From NCBI GenBank assembly GCA_946902875.1, contig OX336343.1:16415596-16479595 (forward strand): a DNA stretch of 64,000 bases, read 5' to 3'. The stretch is from Nematopogon swammerdamellus (Eukaryota > Arthropoda > Insecta > Lepidoptera > Adelidae). Every line of letters begins with the position of its first letter. The first letter of the stretch is position 1. Under the pieces are notes generated by a model. It worked only from the letters and a program-made list of their open reading frames with translations, ran no database searches and had not been told where the DNA came from. Shown here in pieces: positions 12,043 to 23,131 of the stretch. Made by a program: the position numbers and the translations under genes.

Positions 12043-12178
12043 AACGGCTTTACTCACTATCGAAATACGAGCTGTGTGGCTCGACATTTCGGCCAGAGTG
12101 CTCATGATGATGGGCCATACGTTTGGCCCGAAACGTCGAGCCACACAGCTCATATTTCGACCGCGAGTAAAGCCGTTT
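12043..12178. mobile_element. Foldback MITE (GAGCTGTGTGGCTCGAC hairpin)
   Basis: The arms are AACGGCTTTACTC ... CGAAATACGAGCTGTGTGGC and their near-complement, meeting in a short spacer around 12095-12115. The whole 135 bp folds into one hairpin. A (TA)n tract follows at about 12335-12355. Confidence 0.8.
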
Positions 12179-12910
12179 TGTATTCTTATAATACCTACAC
12201 TTAATAACTAGAATAATATCTAAAAAACTAAACTTAATAATAAAGAATTCATAACTGCGGTCTTGGCCTTGGACTAAACTTAAAATCTCCAAACCAAACA
12301 TACATAAAATAAAGAGTGCAGCATTTATAAAAAAATATATATATATATATATATAACTAAAAAAACCATTAGGTATACTTTGGACTACACACACAAACAC
12401 AACTAAAATAACTCTTCCTCCGTACTTAAACAAAATAATTTAAATTTCACTTTACACAAATTTAAATTTTCACTTTCCTTTAAACAATGTATCATCTTGG
12501 ACTATTTTTATCCATCTTTCTCGTATTGATCCCTTAGAAGGATGTGGAAACCTTGTAAAAAGATTTTTTTCTTGAAAATTTCTCAATTACTTACTAATTT
12601 AAAAAAAATAAAAGAATAGCGACAACCCTAATTAGCGGTCAATTCACTCTCATATTTTAACGTGGTTTAATACATATTTATTTACTTTCATACATGATAT
12701 CCCAGAACTCTATTTCTAATCATTCATATGTGGCAGCCCTAATGAGCGCGTTTAATTTATTTGTTTAATTAAATAATGCTTATGTTATTGCAATGCTAGG
12801 TCAATACATAAAATGTACAAAATTTTCTAATTGAAGTAGCGTTGTGACAGCCCTAATTGGCCAGTTGAACCAAATATTTCTAAGCACATGGAAAACAAGA
12901 TATTATATAT

Positions 12911-13409
12911 AAGGTCTTTCAAAATTAGTTAATAGTACGCTAAGGGGGGGTTCTGTATCGTAAATAAATCACTTTTGAGGAAGAAAGATTTTTTTTTACA
13001 AAAAAAAAAAATTTATAATAATGCAAAAATGTAAAATGTAAAAAAAAATTCTTTTCTTAATCGTTTCAGTTTCATGCCAGGAACAAAAGTCTTCCAACAC
13101 ATAGATCTCTTTCTTTCAGAAATTGTGAAAACCACAATTTTAGTTTTATTAGTATGGAATAGAAAGAATTTGATTTTTTTTACCAACTTACACGTGTTAC
13201 ATCAAAATGGTAATGAAGACTTTTTTGTTACTGTTATGAAAATGAATCGATTAGGCTATAAAAATCAACCACATATTTTTTTATTTAAATACATACAAAA
13301 CATTTTACATAAAAAAAGCCCAAGGTCCAAAAAAATTTATATAGGTTTTACTCCCTATAGGATGCAGAACCCACCCTTAGCGTACTATTAACTAATTTTG
13401 AAAGACCTT
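12911..13409. mobile_element. TIR element, AAGGTCTTTCAAAATTAG family, copy 1
   Basis: Inverted ends of about 45 bp begin AAGGTCTTTCAAAATTAGTT. They sit between TATATA-rich flanks, compatible with a TA target duplication (Tc1/mariner-like). The interior open frame (13074-13391) is not a recognised protein, and a second copy at 57269-57745 does not preserve it, so I regard it as non-coding. Confidence 0.75.
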
Positions 13410-13699
13410 ATATATTAAGATCACAATGAAGTGATACTTACCTATGAAATGAGATGCCATCAGTTTTCCCAATATTTTTGGTATGATTTTTGCAATATCG
13501 CAATTCGCAACACACAACCGGGCATAATGAATGACTGGCGCGATGCGAGCCGCAGACGGACGGCAGCGAGCGCGCGGACGGCGCGTCCGCCGCGTTCGGT
13601 CGCTCGCGAGCTACTAGTCTCAAGAGGGTCCTTCCGCGTAATGGTTACTCCACCGCGGTGGAGCGAAGGCTGTTGCCCGGGTAAGAGGTCTAGTAGAAT
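13410..13699. other. Spacer with GC-rich block
   Basis: AT-rich at first, then a GC-rich stretch at 13535-13680 (GCGAGCGCGCGGACGGCGCG). It reads open on the minus strand in continuation of the FLYWCH segment, but no domain is visible. Confidence 0.45.
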
Positions 13700-13861
13700 A
13701 CATGATACGTCATTGGATCCGACACATTTTGTAGTTTTTGTCATAGCACACCTCCAATACACATTACCGTTTGCGTATTTTTTTTTATAATTATATTGAT
13801 AGCCATCGTTAAGCAATACAACTGCACGACCCCTCTTTAAAAAAACTAGCTCATCACACAT
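13700..13861 (-). pseudogene. FLYWCH zinc-finger segment
   Basis: The minus strand encodes LVFLKRGRAVVLLNDGYQYN, then VYWRCAMTKTTKC. This is the FLYWCH pattern (F...RG...L..DGY.Y......W.C......C) up to the second Cys; the closing His pair is not evident. A possible donor (GAC/GTATCA) follows the CVGSND stretch. FLYWCH domains bind DNA and accompany MULE transposases and mod(mdg4)-type proteins in insects. The broken MULE transposase lies 3 kb downstream on the same strand, so this is more likely its N-terminal part than a host exon. Confidence 0.6.
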
Positions 13862-14339
13862 TTTATATACAATTATGTATTATTTGGCGATTTATATTTT
13901 CTTGTGATTAAATCACAGAAATATTGACAAGTGACATATCCATTTAAATAAATGAAATATTAATAATAGTATCTATGAGTATGTAATATCAGCCAGTAAT
14001 TTAACTGTGTATACAGGTTTCCTTATTTATCACTAACTGTTGCCCGCGGCTCCGCTCGCGGCATGAGAATGAATATAACTCTAAAGACGGGACTCTGGCA
14101 TAAATACGTTATTTTACTTGATTGCCAAAAAAAATAAAATAATAATAATAATTTGTAATTAGGTGGTGGCCTACGTGTCTAGTACCACCACCTATCGCTC
14201 GAAGCTAGTCTCGCGTCGTCTCGGAGAGCTCCGTGGTCAGTTGGCCACGGCCTGCACCCGCGCCGGTGGCGCGGTAATGCCTTTTTTTGTTTTTGGTTAT
14301 GTAAATATTAATTTTGTATATTTTTAGTATGTAGGTCAC
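13862..14339. other. Non-coding intron sequence
   Basis: AT-rich sequence with the common repeat phrase TTGCCCGCGGCTCCGCTCGC at about 14040-14060 (a variant recurs at 16810). A short GC-rich patch lies at 14160-14280. No gene is seen. Confidence 0.5.
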
Positions 14340-14705
14340 ATATATAAAATTAATATGTGTTTTTTTTTTTTTTTTTTTTTATTGAAACTGACACGGTTGG
14401 CTACATCACCTACAACATCCGTGATGTCAGCCCATAACACCGGGTGAACTTGTTGCCACGTCAGTGCTTCCCTTCGGTCGTGCCGGCTACACTGAACTGG
14501 ACGGAAAACACAAACTATTTACATAGCCGTTTCGACCGACCTTTCATTCAGTGCGGTGGTACCAACCCGGGCGGGTTAAACCCTACCACCTAGTGATATA
14601 AGAAGGGAGTCATATCCCTTAGTCGCCTTTTACGACATACACGGGGAGAGATGCAGTGGGGCTATTCTTTTAAAGTACCGGCCCCACACGGTACAAATTA
14701 TCACG
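14340..14705 (+). repeat. SINE-like repeat (GACACGGTTGGCTACATCACC family), left of exon 2
   Basis: After a T-run come GACACGGTTGGCTACATCAC, CTGAACTGGACGGAAAACAC, ACCAACCCGGGCGGG, then a GTCGCCTTTTACGACATACA block ending ACCGGCCCCACACGGTAC. An almost complete inverted copy lies at 15588-15905, on the other side of exon 2. Confidence 0.85.
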
Positions 14706-14999
14706 GTACACAGCGGTGTATGCTGTACAAATTACGTGAAAATAAAGCTATAAAATAATTTGTAATACTAAATCCTAAAAAGAAAACAGTTAAACGTAAT
14801 ATGCACTGAAAACGACAAACCTTCTCAAAGAAAGTAATAATAGATATATAGATTACCCATTTTGAGTCGCCCTGGGTGGTTTTTCGATTATATTCAATAC
14901 AGTACAGAATTTTTCCACTCCATGAGTTTATTATATGTAGGTAGGTATACTTGAAAAACACTTTAAACATTTTCAATTTGATTATACTTACATTTCGAT

Positions 15000-15185
15000 A
15001 GGAGGTTGAAAAGTATCCCTAGTAACTAGGTAGTATGTATAAGTGGAAAAATATTCCATTCTTCCATACTAGTATGGATGAATTTCGATAGGAGGGATAT
15101 GTGGAAAAGTATCCCTACTAGTATGTATAAGTGGAAAAATATTCCATTCTTCCATACTACATAGTATGGATGACCTGATATGGAT
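15000..15185. repeat. Second CCATACTAGTATGG palindrome cluster
   Basis: Two roughly 100-nt units contain GTATAAGTGGAAAAATATTC followed by CCATACTAGTATGG (the second decayed by insertion of CATA). It is related to the cluster at 6955-7100 and lies just upstream of exon 2 on the plus strand. Confidence 0.7.
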
Positions 15186-15315
15186 ACATGGAACAGCCGG
15201 ATTTTGTTATCATCAGTTTTCTGGATTGGCTCCCACTATGGAAGCAAATTTAAAGACGTATTCACGTCAAAAATTAACTACCTATTCTAGATATAGGTTT
15301 TGTTTCAAATCATAC

Positions 15316-15507
15316 CTGCGATCATATCAGAGAGACCGGCTTTGAAGGTGTAGTGTGGTATCCAGGCCAGGATGGGTACCCGCTTGAGCAGCGTCTTCGT
15401 GGAACAAAGAGCGCGCGCGCGGCGCGCCGCCCGCCTCCCGAGCGTCTCCTTGTGTTGCGGGGGAAGCTTGGACTGTAGAGCCGCGGCGGCGTGGAAGGAG
15501 CCATTCT
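15316..15507 (-). CDS. SLC26 (SLC26A11-like) anion transporter, exon 2
   Basis: This is a 64-codon exon, phase 1 to phase 1. It starts with a basic, alanine-rich cytosolic stretch (GRRAARRARALCSTKTLLKR). It ends VPILAWIPHYTFKAGLSDMI, the segment that always precedes the first membrane helix in SLC26 proteins (P-I-x-x-W-x-P-x-Y). The acceptor is ATTACAG at 15508-15510 and the donor GCAG/GTATGA. Joining exon 3 makes the expected AGLTVGLTVIPQ sequence, which confirms the splice. An inverted pair of SINE-like repeats flanks the exon. Confidence 0.9.
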
Positions 15508-15587
15508 CTGTAATCAGTTCAATATTTCTTTCTTATAGACGTTTGTTCCAGTAAAGAAACAATAGAGGCTTTTTAGAGGCTCTTTTT

Positions 15588-15905
15588 AGGTTTGTACCGT
15601 GTGGGGCCGGTACTTTAAAAGAATAGCCTCACTGCATCTCTCCCCGTGTAAGTGTATGTCGTAAAAGGCGACTAAGGGATATGACTCCCTTCTTATATTA
15701 CTAGGTGGTAAGGTTTAACCCGCCCGGGTTTGCACCACCGCACTGAATGATAGGTCGGTCGGAACGGCTATGTAAATAGTTTGTGTTTTCCGTCCAGTTC
15801 AGTGTAGCCGGCACGACCGAAGGGAAGCACTAGTTCACACGGTGTTATGGGCTGACATCACGGATGTTGTAGGTGATGTAGCCAACCGTGTCAGTTACCA
15901 TAAAA
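15588..15905 (-). repeat. SINE-like repeat, inverted partner of 14340-14705
   Basis: Starting from the GTACCGTGTGGGGCCGGTAC end, this is the reverse complement of the copy at 14340-14705, with small differences. The two copies are about 880 bp apart with exon 2 between them. Confidence 0.85.
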
Positions 15906-16104
15906 AAAGAGGCGGGTTAGAGTATTAACATTTGTCCCAGGAAAGTGTTACCTTCATACGCCTCTGTTTTCGTGAGACAAAGTGAATAATCAGTGCCTGT
16001 TTTAATTTTTTCCTAGAATATAGGCTCTTTTAGGTCTGATTGACAGGAAATGTATATCTGAAAAGAAAGAGTGAGATGAAACTAATATGTATTTTTTTAT
16101 GTAA

Positions 16105-16494
16105 TCCGGTATGGGTGGCTGAGTTGGAGAGGCTAAAGCGCATGCATCGACCAGCCAATATCACCTCCGAGAAGGTAGGTGCCATACCGGAGACTTCCCT
16201 GGATTGCTGGCTATACTGAATTAGAGGAGAACACAGCCGAGGCTGGTATGCGGCCATCTTACATCCAGTACGGTGGTACCAACCCAGTCGGCTACAATTT
16301 GAGCCTACCACCTAGTAAGGGGCAAGGGAAGGGACCTACAGTTTTACACCGGTTCCGAACGGTGAAGCAGCAGGTGTAGGTATGCACGTAAATTTTTTCG
16401 TCAGAAAAAACTCATGGTACACGCCGACGGGATTCGAACCGCGGACCTCTCGCATGAGAAGCCGATGCCCAAAACCACTCGGCCACCCGCCGCT
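16105..16494 (-). repeat. tRNA-derived SINE with intact Pol III boxes
   Basis: On the minus strand the head is tRNA-like: A box TGGCCGAGTGG (16475-16485) and B box GGTTCGAATCC (16430-16440) at normal tRNA spacing. The body continues to about 16105 (CTCAGCCACCCATACCGG). Copies are at 10783-11190 (partial head) and 19198-19290 (tail, opposite orientation). Confidence 0.85.
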
Positions 16495-16523
16495 TTAATA
16501 CTGATACACTTTATGCCGCTTAA

Positions 16524-17764
16524 GCCTAGTTGACATTAGTAGAGTTAGCGGTAGAGTTAATAGGGCAAGTACTAAACAGCCCCCTCACTCTACCAATGTA
16601 GACGCAATCGGTAGAGTATATACTAGAATTTGGTATAGTAGAGTGGACATTTGGTAGGTGGACAAAGGACAGGTGGTACAGTAGCTCTACTACTTTTTTC
16701 CCCCGCCACCCACCTACTCTACTCTACCGGCCACTCGCCCGCGTGTGGACATGTTTTGACTAAATAGTGCTATTTAATTTGTTTCGGGAACCCACCTACC
16801 TTATTAATTTACTAGCTTTTGCCCGCGGCTTCGCTCGCGTGAAATTCGTATTTCAAAGAAGAAAGTAAGTAACTGAGGGCGAGGCCGAAGGCCGAGCTGC
16901 ATTCAGGAAGACTATACACCCAGTAGCGACTCCTGGTGCTGAGTATCGGGTTGGCTCTGGCTAAGGATTTTTTTTTCTTAATTTCCATACCTACAAAACG
17001 GAATATAATGCAGCTATCAACTCGCGAGATATTGTTTACAAAGCAGTCATGCATACGCTGCCGCAGCAGCGTGCACGCACACACACGCACACTCAACTCA
17101 CCTAGCCTAGCTTCCTAGTCGCTAAATGCGCTGTCCGCTGCGCCAACTCGAAACGCTTATGAGCGGGTGCGCGCGGGACGGGGACATCGGCCGCTTGTAT
17201 GGAATACGATGGCGCTTCAAATGTAGCCAACCGGCCAATGAATGCCTTGATGTGTGGTCATTCGTCGCCCGCGTGTGACGCGCGCGAAATTTCAAATTGT
17301 GTAAAGGGATTGACGTTTTAGCTTATTCATCGTGGGTTATATAATAAAAATAATATAAACCCGATATTTTTTACATTTGTTTTTGCTTAATACTTCGATA
17401 TTAATGCTGGCATTCATTTTATTTGGTTTGGCGGCGCCAACCTAGCCAACTTAAAGGAATCGCCGCTGTATACACCTCTCAAAGAAAGTAAGTTACTGAG
17501 GGCGAGGCCGGAACATTACTAGCGTTCGAGAGCCACAAGTAATTTCCCCCAGCAAAAGACCAGAAAGATTTATTAAAGAGGTTCTAACTGCAGAACGACA
17601 CGGCGGGCGATGTTCATTGTAGTGCTTTTATCTTACACTGGCTACTCTACTCTACCACCATACTTTTGCGTGTGGACGGCTACTTTACGGAAAACAGTAG
17701 AGTTAGTAGAGTAAAATAGTAGGTAGTCCACTCTACCGCTAACTCTACTAATGTGAAATAAGCG
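16524..17764. mobile_element. 1.24 kb DNA transposon remnant between TTAA sites
   Basis: TTAA stands at 16520-16523 and 17765-17768. About 10 nt inside each end is a perfect inverted repeat beginning ACATTAGTAGAGTTAGCGGT (25 bp). TTAA would fit a piggyBac-type duplication, although the outermost bases are poorly matched. The interior holds TAGAGTAGAGT-rich subterminal repeats and a GC-rich core (about 17040-17280) with two direct copies of AAGTAAGT(A/T)ACTGAGGGCG (16862, 17486). There is no transposase. Confidence 0.6.
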
Positions 17765-17768
17765 TTAA

Positions 17769-18649
17769 TGTGTGGCAAGGGCGGGCTTATTGCCTTAGGC
17801 AGTTTCCTCCAGTCAACCCGGGGGGACCTAGATTTTTACAAGGAATCCGAACCATGGAGCAGTGGGTATGCACGTAATTTTAGGTATGTATCTCGTGTGA
17901 AATATTTAATGACCTACCTATGTTATTTATTAATGAATAAGCTATTAATAAATAAATAAAAATTTATGATAAACCAAATAACCCATATAAATAGGTATAA
18001 ACTTTAATTATTTTATATTTATTTTATTTTATTATGATAAAGATATTAAAACAAATTAGCTACTTTCCCCGATTATTATCTAATCGCTTACACTTCGAAA
18101 TTCGAAATGCGCGCACTTGCATAGAACATCGAACGGCGCGGCGCGGACGCCGCGACGGCGGCGCTGCTGCGCGAATTACTGCTACAGAGTTGTATACTAT
18201 CTCGCTGAAGGCCTTTCGCGTTTCTTGCGTTGCTTTGTGAATGATATTTGCCCGACTACGGCGAAGCCAAAAGAAGGGTTATTATTTTGGCAGCGTTTGT
18301 GTGTTGGGACTAGCGGAAGACCAGTGCTGCAGCGCTCTCATCGCGAGGGAGCTCTAGCACATTAGCTGAGCTGGCGCCCTTTCTCTCCATAATTCTATTC
18401 TGTATTTATTGTTCTATGTTTATCTTATTATGTAAATGAGGAAATAAACTATATTCTATTTTATGTATTTTTACCTGACTGCGCGAAGCAAAAAGGAGGG
18501 GTTTTCGAGTGTACGTATGTATGTATATTTCATGTCAGGCGCTGCGCTGTAGCCTAAACGGCTTGATTGATTTTAACATATGAGGTATCGTTGAATTCGT
18601 CTCACTTAGGAATCGATATTGTAATTCCATGAATCATAGGGTGGGTACA
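17769..18649. other. Non-coding, repeat-derived
   Basis: At 17775-17900 is a relic of the GGCGGACTTATT / TCCTCCAGTCAACC repeat also seen at 39965 and 54390. At 18105-18365 there is a GC-richer stretch with open frames but no domain. A second diverged repeat (GACTGCGCGAAGC) follows near 18475. No gene is supported. Confidence 0.5.
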
Positions 18650-19060
18650 CATTTTTTCTGTCGGTGTTGTCCAAAGGTTGAAAGTTGCCCAGCGAGCAAT
18701 GGAGCGAGCCATGCTGGGAATATCGCTACGTGATATGGTGACGCACCATTGGTGCGTAACGAGGAAATCCGCCGACGCACCAAAGTAGTCGATATTGGAT
18801 ACCGGGTGCTAAGCTCAAGTGGCAGTGGGCTGGACACGTCAGAAGAAACGACGACCGCTGGAGTAACCGTGTCCTGCACTGGCAGCCGTGGATAGGAAAA
18901 CGGAGTGTGGGAAGGTTACCCGCTAGGTGGGACGACGACATCAAGTGCGTCGGCGGAAAGCTGTGGTTCCGTACCGCTGAGGCCGGGAGGACTGGAGGAA
19001 AATTGGAGAGGCGTATGTCTAGCAGTGGACGCTTACTCGCTGACTGACTGACTCACTGAT
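18650..19060 (+). pseudogene. RTE-like LINE, C-terminal RT remnant
   Basis: Split over frames, the plus strand reads KVAQRAMERAMLGISLRD, then WQWAGHVRRNDDRWSNRVL, RWDDDIKCVGG and GEAYVQQWT-like EAYV. This is the C-terminal signature (W-x-W-A-G-H-V-x-R, R-W-x-D-D-I-K, W) of lepidopteran RTE-type ORFs. Several frame breaks make it dead. A related 3' end, in the other orientation, is at 50390-50575. Confidence 0.8.
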
Positions 19061-19197
19061 TTGGATTTTCAAGAATTTCCACATTGACAAACTTTGAAAA
19101 TATTTTTTCTTCAAATCACATCGAGTGGAGTATTATTGTCAAGTGCGATTCAAAAATATGAAACACTAAATGGTTTGGAACTAAGGAAAATAGGATC

Positions 19198-19290
19198 TCA
19201 CTACACATAAAACCTAGAAGTGATATTGACTGGTCGGAGCACGTGCTTTGGCCCCTCCGACTTAGCCACTCATACCGGATTACATAAAAA
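19198..19290 (+). repeat. SINE tail fragment
   Basis: A short piece of the SINE family of 16105-16494, opposite orientation (GGTCGGAGCACGTGCTTTGG, CACTCATACCGG). Confidence 0.6.
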
Positions 19291-19344
19291 AGTGAATTAA
19301 ATAAAAAAAATATATAAAAATGATTTAAAACGCCAATAGCTAAC

Positions 19345-19462
19345 AATTAAGGAAACAAGGTCAAGATCAGCAGAAAATGCTGTAGTCGGGCGTTTAGTTG
19401 GATAAGAATAGAGAGATAGCCCGTCTACAGCATTTTCTACTGTTATTTCCTTGTTCCTTAAT
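19345..19462. repeat. Small foldback (CAGAAAATGCTGTAG hairpin)
   Basis: The inverted words TTAAGGAAACAAGG, CAGAAAATGCTGTAG and CGGGC on the left are matched by GCCCG, CTACAGCATTTTCT and CCTTGTTCCTTAA on the right. It is probably a tiny MITE. Confidence 0.6.
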
Positions 19463-19924
19463 TTTTTTACAGTTTGACTTCATAATTGTTTTATTTTATT
19501 TTATATAAATTAATCTTAGGAACCTTCTGAATGAAGTTATGTATGATAGTAACATTACTGGACCGTTAGCGAACTAATACGGAGCGGGGCCGCACACGAC
19601 ACATAGGCCATGCGGCCGTGCGGTCCACAAACGGAAGGAAGATACTTGTAGGTTGAAGCTCGTGCGTAAGCTATAAATGGATAGTCACGGCACAGCATAT
19701 ATATGGCTAAAGCAGTATGGAAACTAGGCCTATTTGTTAAAATAAGTACCTACGCTCCATTGGAGCGTTAGGGATGTCAATCAAATTTTTTTGTAAAATT
19801 GTAAAATTATTATTCATTAAAACATTTATTTAGGTTCTGTAATGTAATGATCAAATAATCAATATAATCAATCATCAATAATAAGTTCAAAACGTGGTTG
19901 CTATAAATATGAATTGATATAACT

Positions 19925-20995
19925 TTTCTCGACATTTGTCAACTTTTATTAACTTTTGTAAATTGTTTACAACTTTTGTCAGCTCTTGTCAACCATTGTA
20001 AATGTTTGTCAACTTTTCTCATCTTTTGCCAATTTCAGTCATCTTTTGTCAACTTTTATCGACTGTTGTCAAGTCTTGTCAATGTTTGTCAACCTTGGTA
20101 AACTTTTGTCAGCTTTCGTCAACATTTGTCAACTTTTGTCAACTTTCATCGACTGTTGTCAACTCTTGTCAATGTTTGTCAACCTTGGTCAACTTTTGTC
20201 AACTTTCGTCAACATTTGTCATCTTTTGTCATCATTTGTCAACTTTTATCGACTGTTGTCAACTCTTGTCAACCTTGGTCAACTTTTGTCAACTTTCGTC
20301 AACATTTGTCGACTTTTGTCATCTTTTGTCAACGTTTGTCAACTTTTGTCTATTTTTCTCGATTTTTGTGAAATTATAGCCACTTTCGTCATCTTTTATC
20401 AACTTTTCTCATCTTTTATCAACTTTTCTCATCTTTTGCCAACTTCTGTCACCTTTTGTCAACTTTTATCGACTGTTGTCAACTCTTGTCAAGTTTTGTA
20501 AACTTTTGAGAACTTTTATCAACTCTCGGTAACTTATGTCAACTCTTGTCAACTTTTGTCAACATTTGTCAACTTTTGTCAACTTTCGTCCACTTTTGTC
20601 AACTTTTGTCAACTTTTGTCAACTTTTGTCAACTTTTGTCAACTTTCGTCAACGTTTGTCTACTTTTATGGCTTTTGTCGACTTTTGTTAACTTATAGCC
20701 ACTTTCGTCATCTTTTGTCAATTTTTGCCAAGTTCTGTCACTTTTATGAACTTTTGTCAGCTTTCGTGAACTTTTGTCAACTCTTGTCAACGTTTGTCAA
20801 CTTTCGTCAACTATTGTTAATTAATGTCAACTAAGTATTGTCAACTTTTTTCAAATTTTGTAAACGTTTGTCAACTTATGTCAGCTGTTTGTCAACTTTC
20901 GTCAACTTTTCCCATCTTTTGTCCAGTTTGTCAACTTTCGTTAACTCTTGTCAACTTTAGTCAACTTATGTAAACTCTTGTCAACTTTTGTCAAA
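19925..20995 (+). repeat. Satellite array, unit TCAACTTTTG, forward arm
   Basis: About 107 imperfect copies of the 10-mer TCAACTTTTG. Common variants are GTCAACTTTCG, TCGACTGTTG, TCAACCTTGG and TCATCTTTTG. Since 10 is not a multiple of 3, all three frames translate to the same kind of repeat (LLSTFVNFCQ), so long open frames here are artefacts. Confidence 0.9.
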
Positions 20996-22915
20996 ACGAA
21001 AGCTAACAAAAGTTCATAAAAGTGACAAAAGTTGACAACAGTGGTTAAAATATGATAAAAGCCGACAAAAGCTGAGAGAAGTTTGCAAAAGTTGACAAAA
21101 GTTGACCAAGGTTGACAAACATTGACAAGAGTTGACAACAGTCGATAAAAGTTGACACAGGTCGATAAAAGTTGACAAAAGATGACGAAAGTTGACAAAA
21201 GTTGACCAAGGTTGACAAACATTGACAAGAGTGGACAACAGTCGATAAAAGTTGACAAAAGATGACAAAAGTTGACAAATATTGACGAAAGTTGACAAAA
21301 GTTGACCAAGGTTGACAAACATTGACAAGAGTTGACAACAGTCGATAAGAGTTGACAAAAGTTGACAAATATTGATAAAAGTTGACAAAAGTTGACAAAC
21401 ATTAACAAGAGTTGACAACAGTCGATAAAAGTTGACAAAAGGTGACAGAAGTGGGCAAAGATAAGAAAAGTTGACAAAAGTTGACCAGAGTTGACATAAG
21501 TTACCGAGAGTTGGCAAAAGTGCTCAAAAGTTTACAAACTTGACAAGAGTTGACAACAGTTGATAAAAGTTGACAAAATATGACAAAAGTTGACAAATGT
21601 TGACGAAAGTTGACAAAAGTTGACCAAGGTTGACAAACATTGACAAGAGTTGACAAAAGTCGATAAAAGTTGACAAAAGATGACAAAAGTTGACAAATAT
21701 TGACGAAAGTTGGCAAAAGTTGACCAAGGTTGACAAACATTGACAAGAGTTGACAACAGTCGATAAAAGTTGACAAAAGGTGACAGAAGTGGGCAAAGAT
21801 AAGAAAAGTTGACAAAAGTTGACAAGAGTTGACATAAGTTACCGAGAGTTGGCAAAAATTCTCAAAAGTTTACAAAACTTGACAAGAGTTGACAACAGTC
21901 GATAAAAGTTGACAAAAGGTGACAGAAGTGGGCAAAGATAAGAAAAGTTGACAAAAGTTGACCAGAGTTGACATAAGTTACCGAGAGTTGGCAAAAGTGC
22001 TCAAAAGTTTACAAACTTGACAAGAGTTGACAACAGTTGATAAAAGTTGACAAAATATGACAAAAGTTGACAAATGTTGACGAAAGTTGACAAAAGTTGA
22101 CCAAGGTTGACAAACATTGACAAGAGTTGACAAAAGTCGATAAAAGTTGACAAAAGATGACAAAAGTTGACAAATATTGACGAAAGTTGACAAAAGTTGA
22201 CCAAGGTTGACAAACATTGACAAGAGTTGACAACAGTCGATAAAAGTTGACAAAAGATGACAAAAGTTGACAAATATTGACGAAAGTTGGCAAAAGTTGA
22301 CCAAGGTTGACAAACATTGACAAGAGTTGACAACAGTCGATAAAAGTTGACAAAAGGTGACAGAAGTGGGCAAAGATAAGAAAAGTTGACAAAAGTTGAC
22401 AAGAGTTGACATAAGTTACCGAGAGTTGGCAAAAATTCTCAAAAGTTTACAAAACTTGACAACAGTCGATAAAAGTTGACAAAAGGTGACAGAAGTTGGC
22501 AAAAGATGAGAAAAGTTGACAATAGTTGACAAGAGTTGACATAAGTTACCGACAGTTGACAAAAGTTCTCAAAAGTTTACAAACTTGACAAGAGTTGACA
22601 ACAGTCGATAAAAGTTGACAAAAGGTGACAGAAGTTGGCAAAAGATAAGAAAAGTTGACAAAAGTTGACAAGAGTTGACATAAGTTACCGAGAGTTGGCA
22701 AAAGTTCTCAAAAGTTTACAAAACTTGACAAGAGTTGACAACAGTCGATGAAAGTTGACAAAAGGTGACAGAAGTTGGCAAAAGATGAGAAAAGTTGACA
22801 AGAGTTGACAACAGTCGATAAAAGTTGACAAAATGTGACAGAAGTTGGCAAAAGTTGACAAAAGTTGTCAACATTTGTCAAAAGTTAATATAAAGTGACA
22901 ACAGTCGAAAATCGT
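20996..22915 (-). repeat. Satellite array, unit CAAAAGTTGA, reverse arm with higher-order repeats
   Basis: About 190 copies of the same 10-mer in the opposite orientation. Higher-order structure is visible: a block around 21480-21900 (with GACATAAGTTACCGAGAG and GTGCTCAAAAGTTTAC) returns almost unchanged about 477 bp later at 21957-22470. Shorter versions follow to 22850. This arm is nearly twice as long as the forward arm. Confidence 0.9.
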
Positions 22916-23131
22916 TTGTAAACATTTTTTTGCATTCTAAAAGATTGCGGACTGTCCGTGGCGTATGCAACAAAAACAAACACGACCACTCGGACGCGGC
23001 ACCCGCGACTGATTGTTTGCGACATTCGCTTCGGGGCCTTGTTGAGGCGTGCGTGTGTGTGAGTGCGTCGTTTCGATCGTTTTGTACGTAGTTTCCATAC
23101 TGCTTTAGCCATATATATGCTGTGGTCACGG

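Larger units (their letters stand above)
19691..23124. mobile_element. 3.4 kb TIR element housing two inverted satellite arrays
   Basis: Perfect 36-bp terminal inverted repeats lie at 19691-19726 and 23089-23124. Each starts CACAGCATATATATGGC. They are flanked by the identical direct repeat GTCACGG (19684-19690, 23125-23131), a 7-bp target duplication, or 8 bp if the ends are taken asymmetrically; this would suit hAT-like elements. Nearly all the interior is tandem 10-bp satellite in two head-to-head arrays. No transposase is seen; the GC-richer segment at 22925-23090 has no domain. It inserted into intron 1 of the transporter gene. Confidence 0.85.

Noticed and set aside
19986..22432. Many long overlapping reading frames (100-180 codons) rich in LLSTFVNFCQ
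   Set aside because: They come from a 10-bp satellite without stop codons; all three frames are open and give the same repeat, so they are not genes.
19925..22915. CRISPR-like array
   Set aside because: Regular repeats but no unique spacers; it is a short-unit satellite in a eukaryote.
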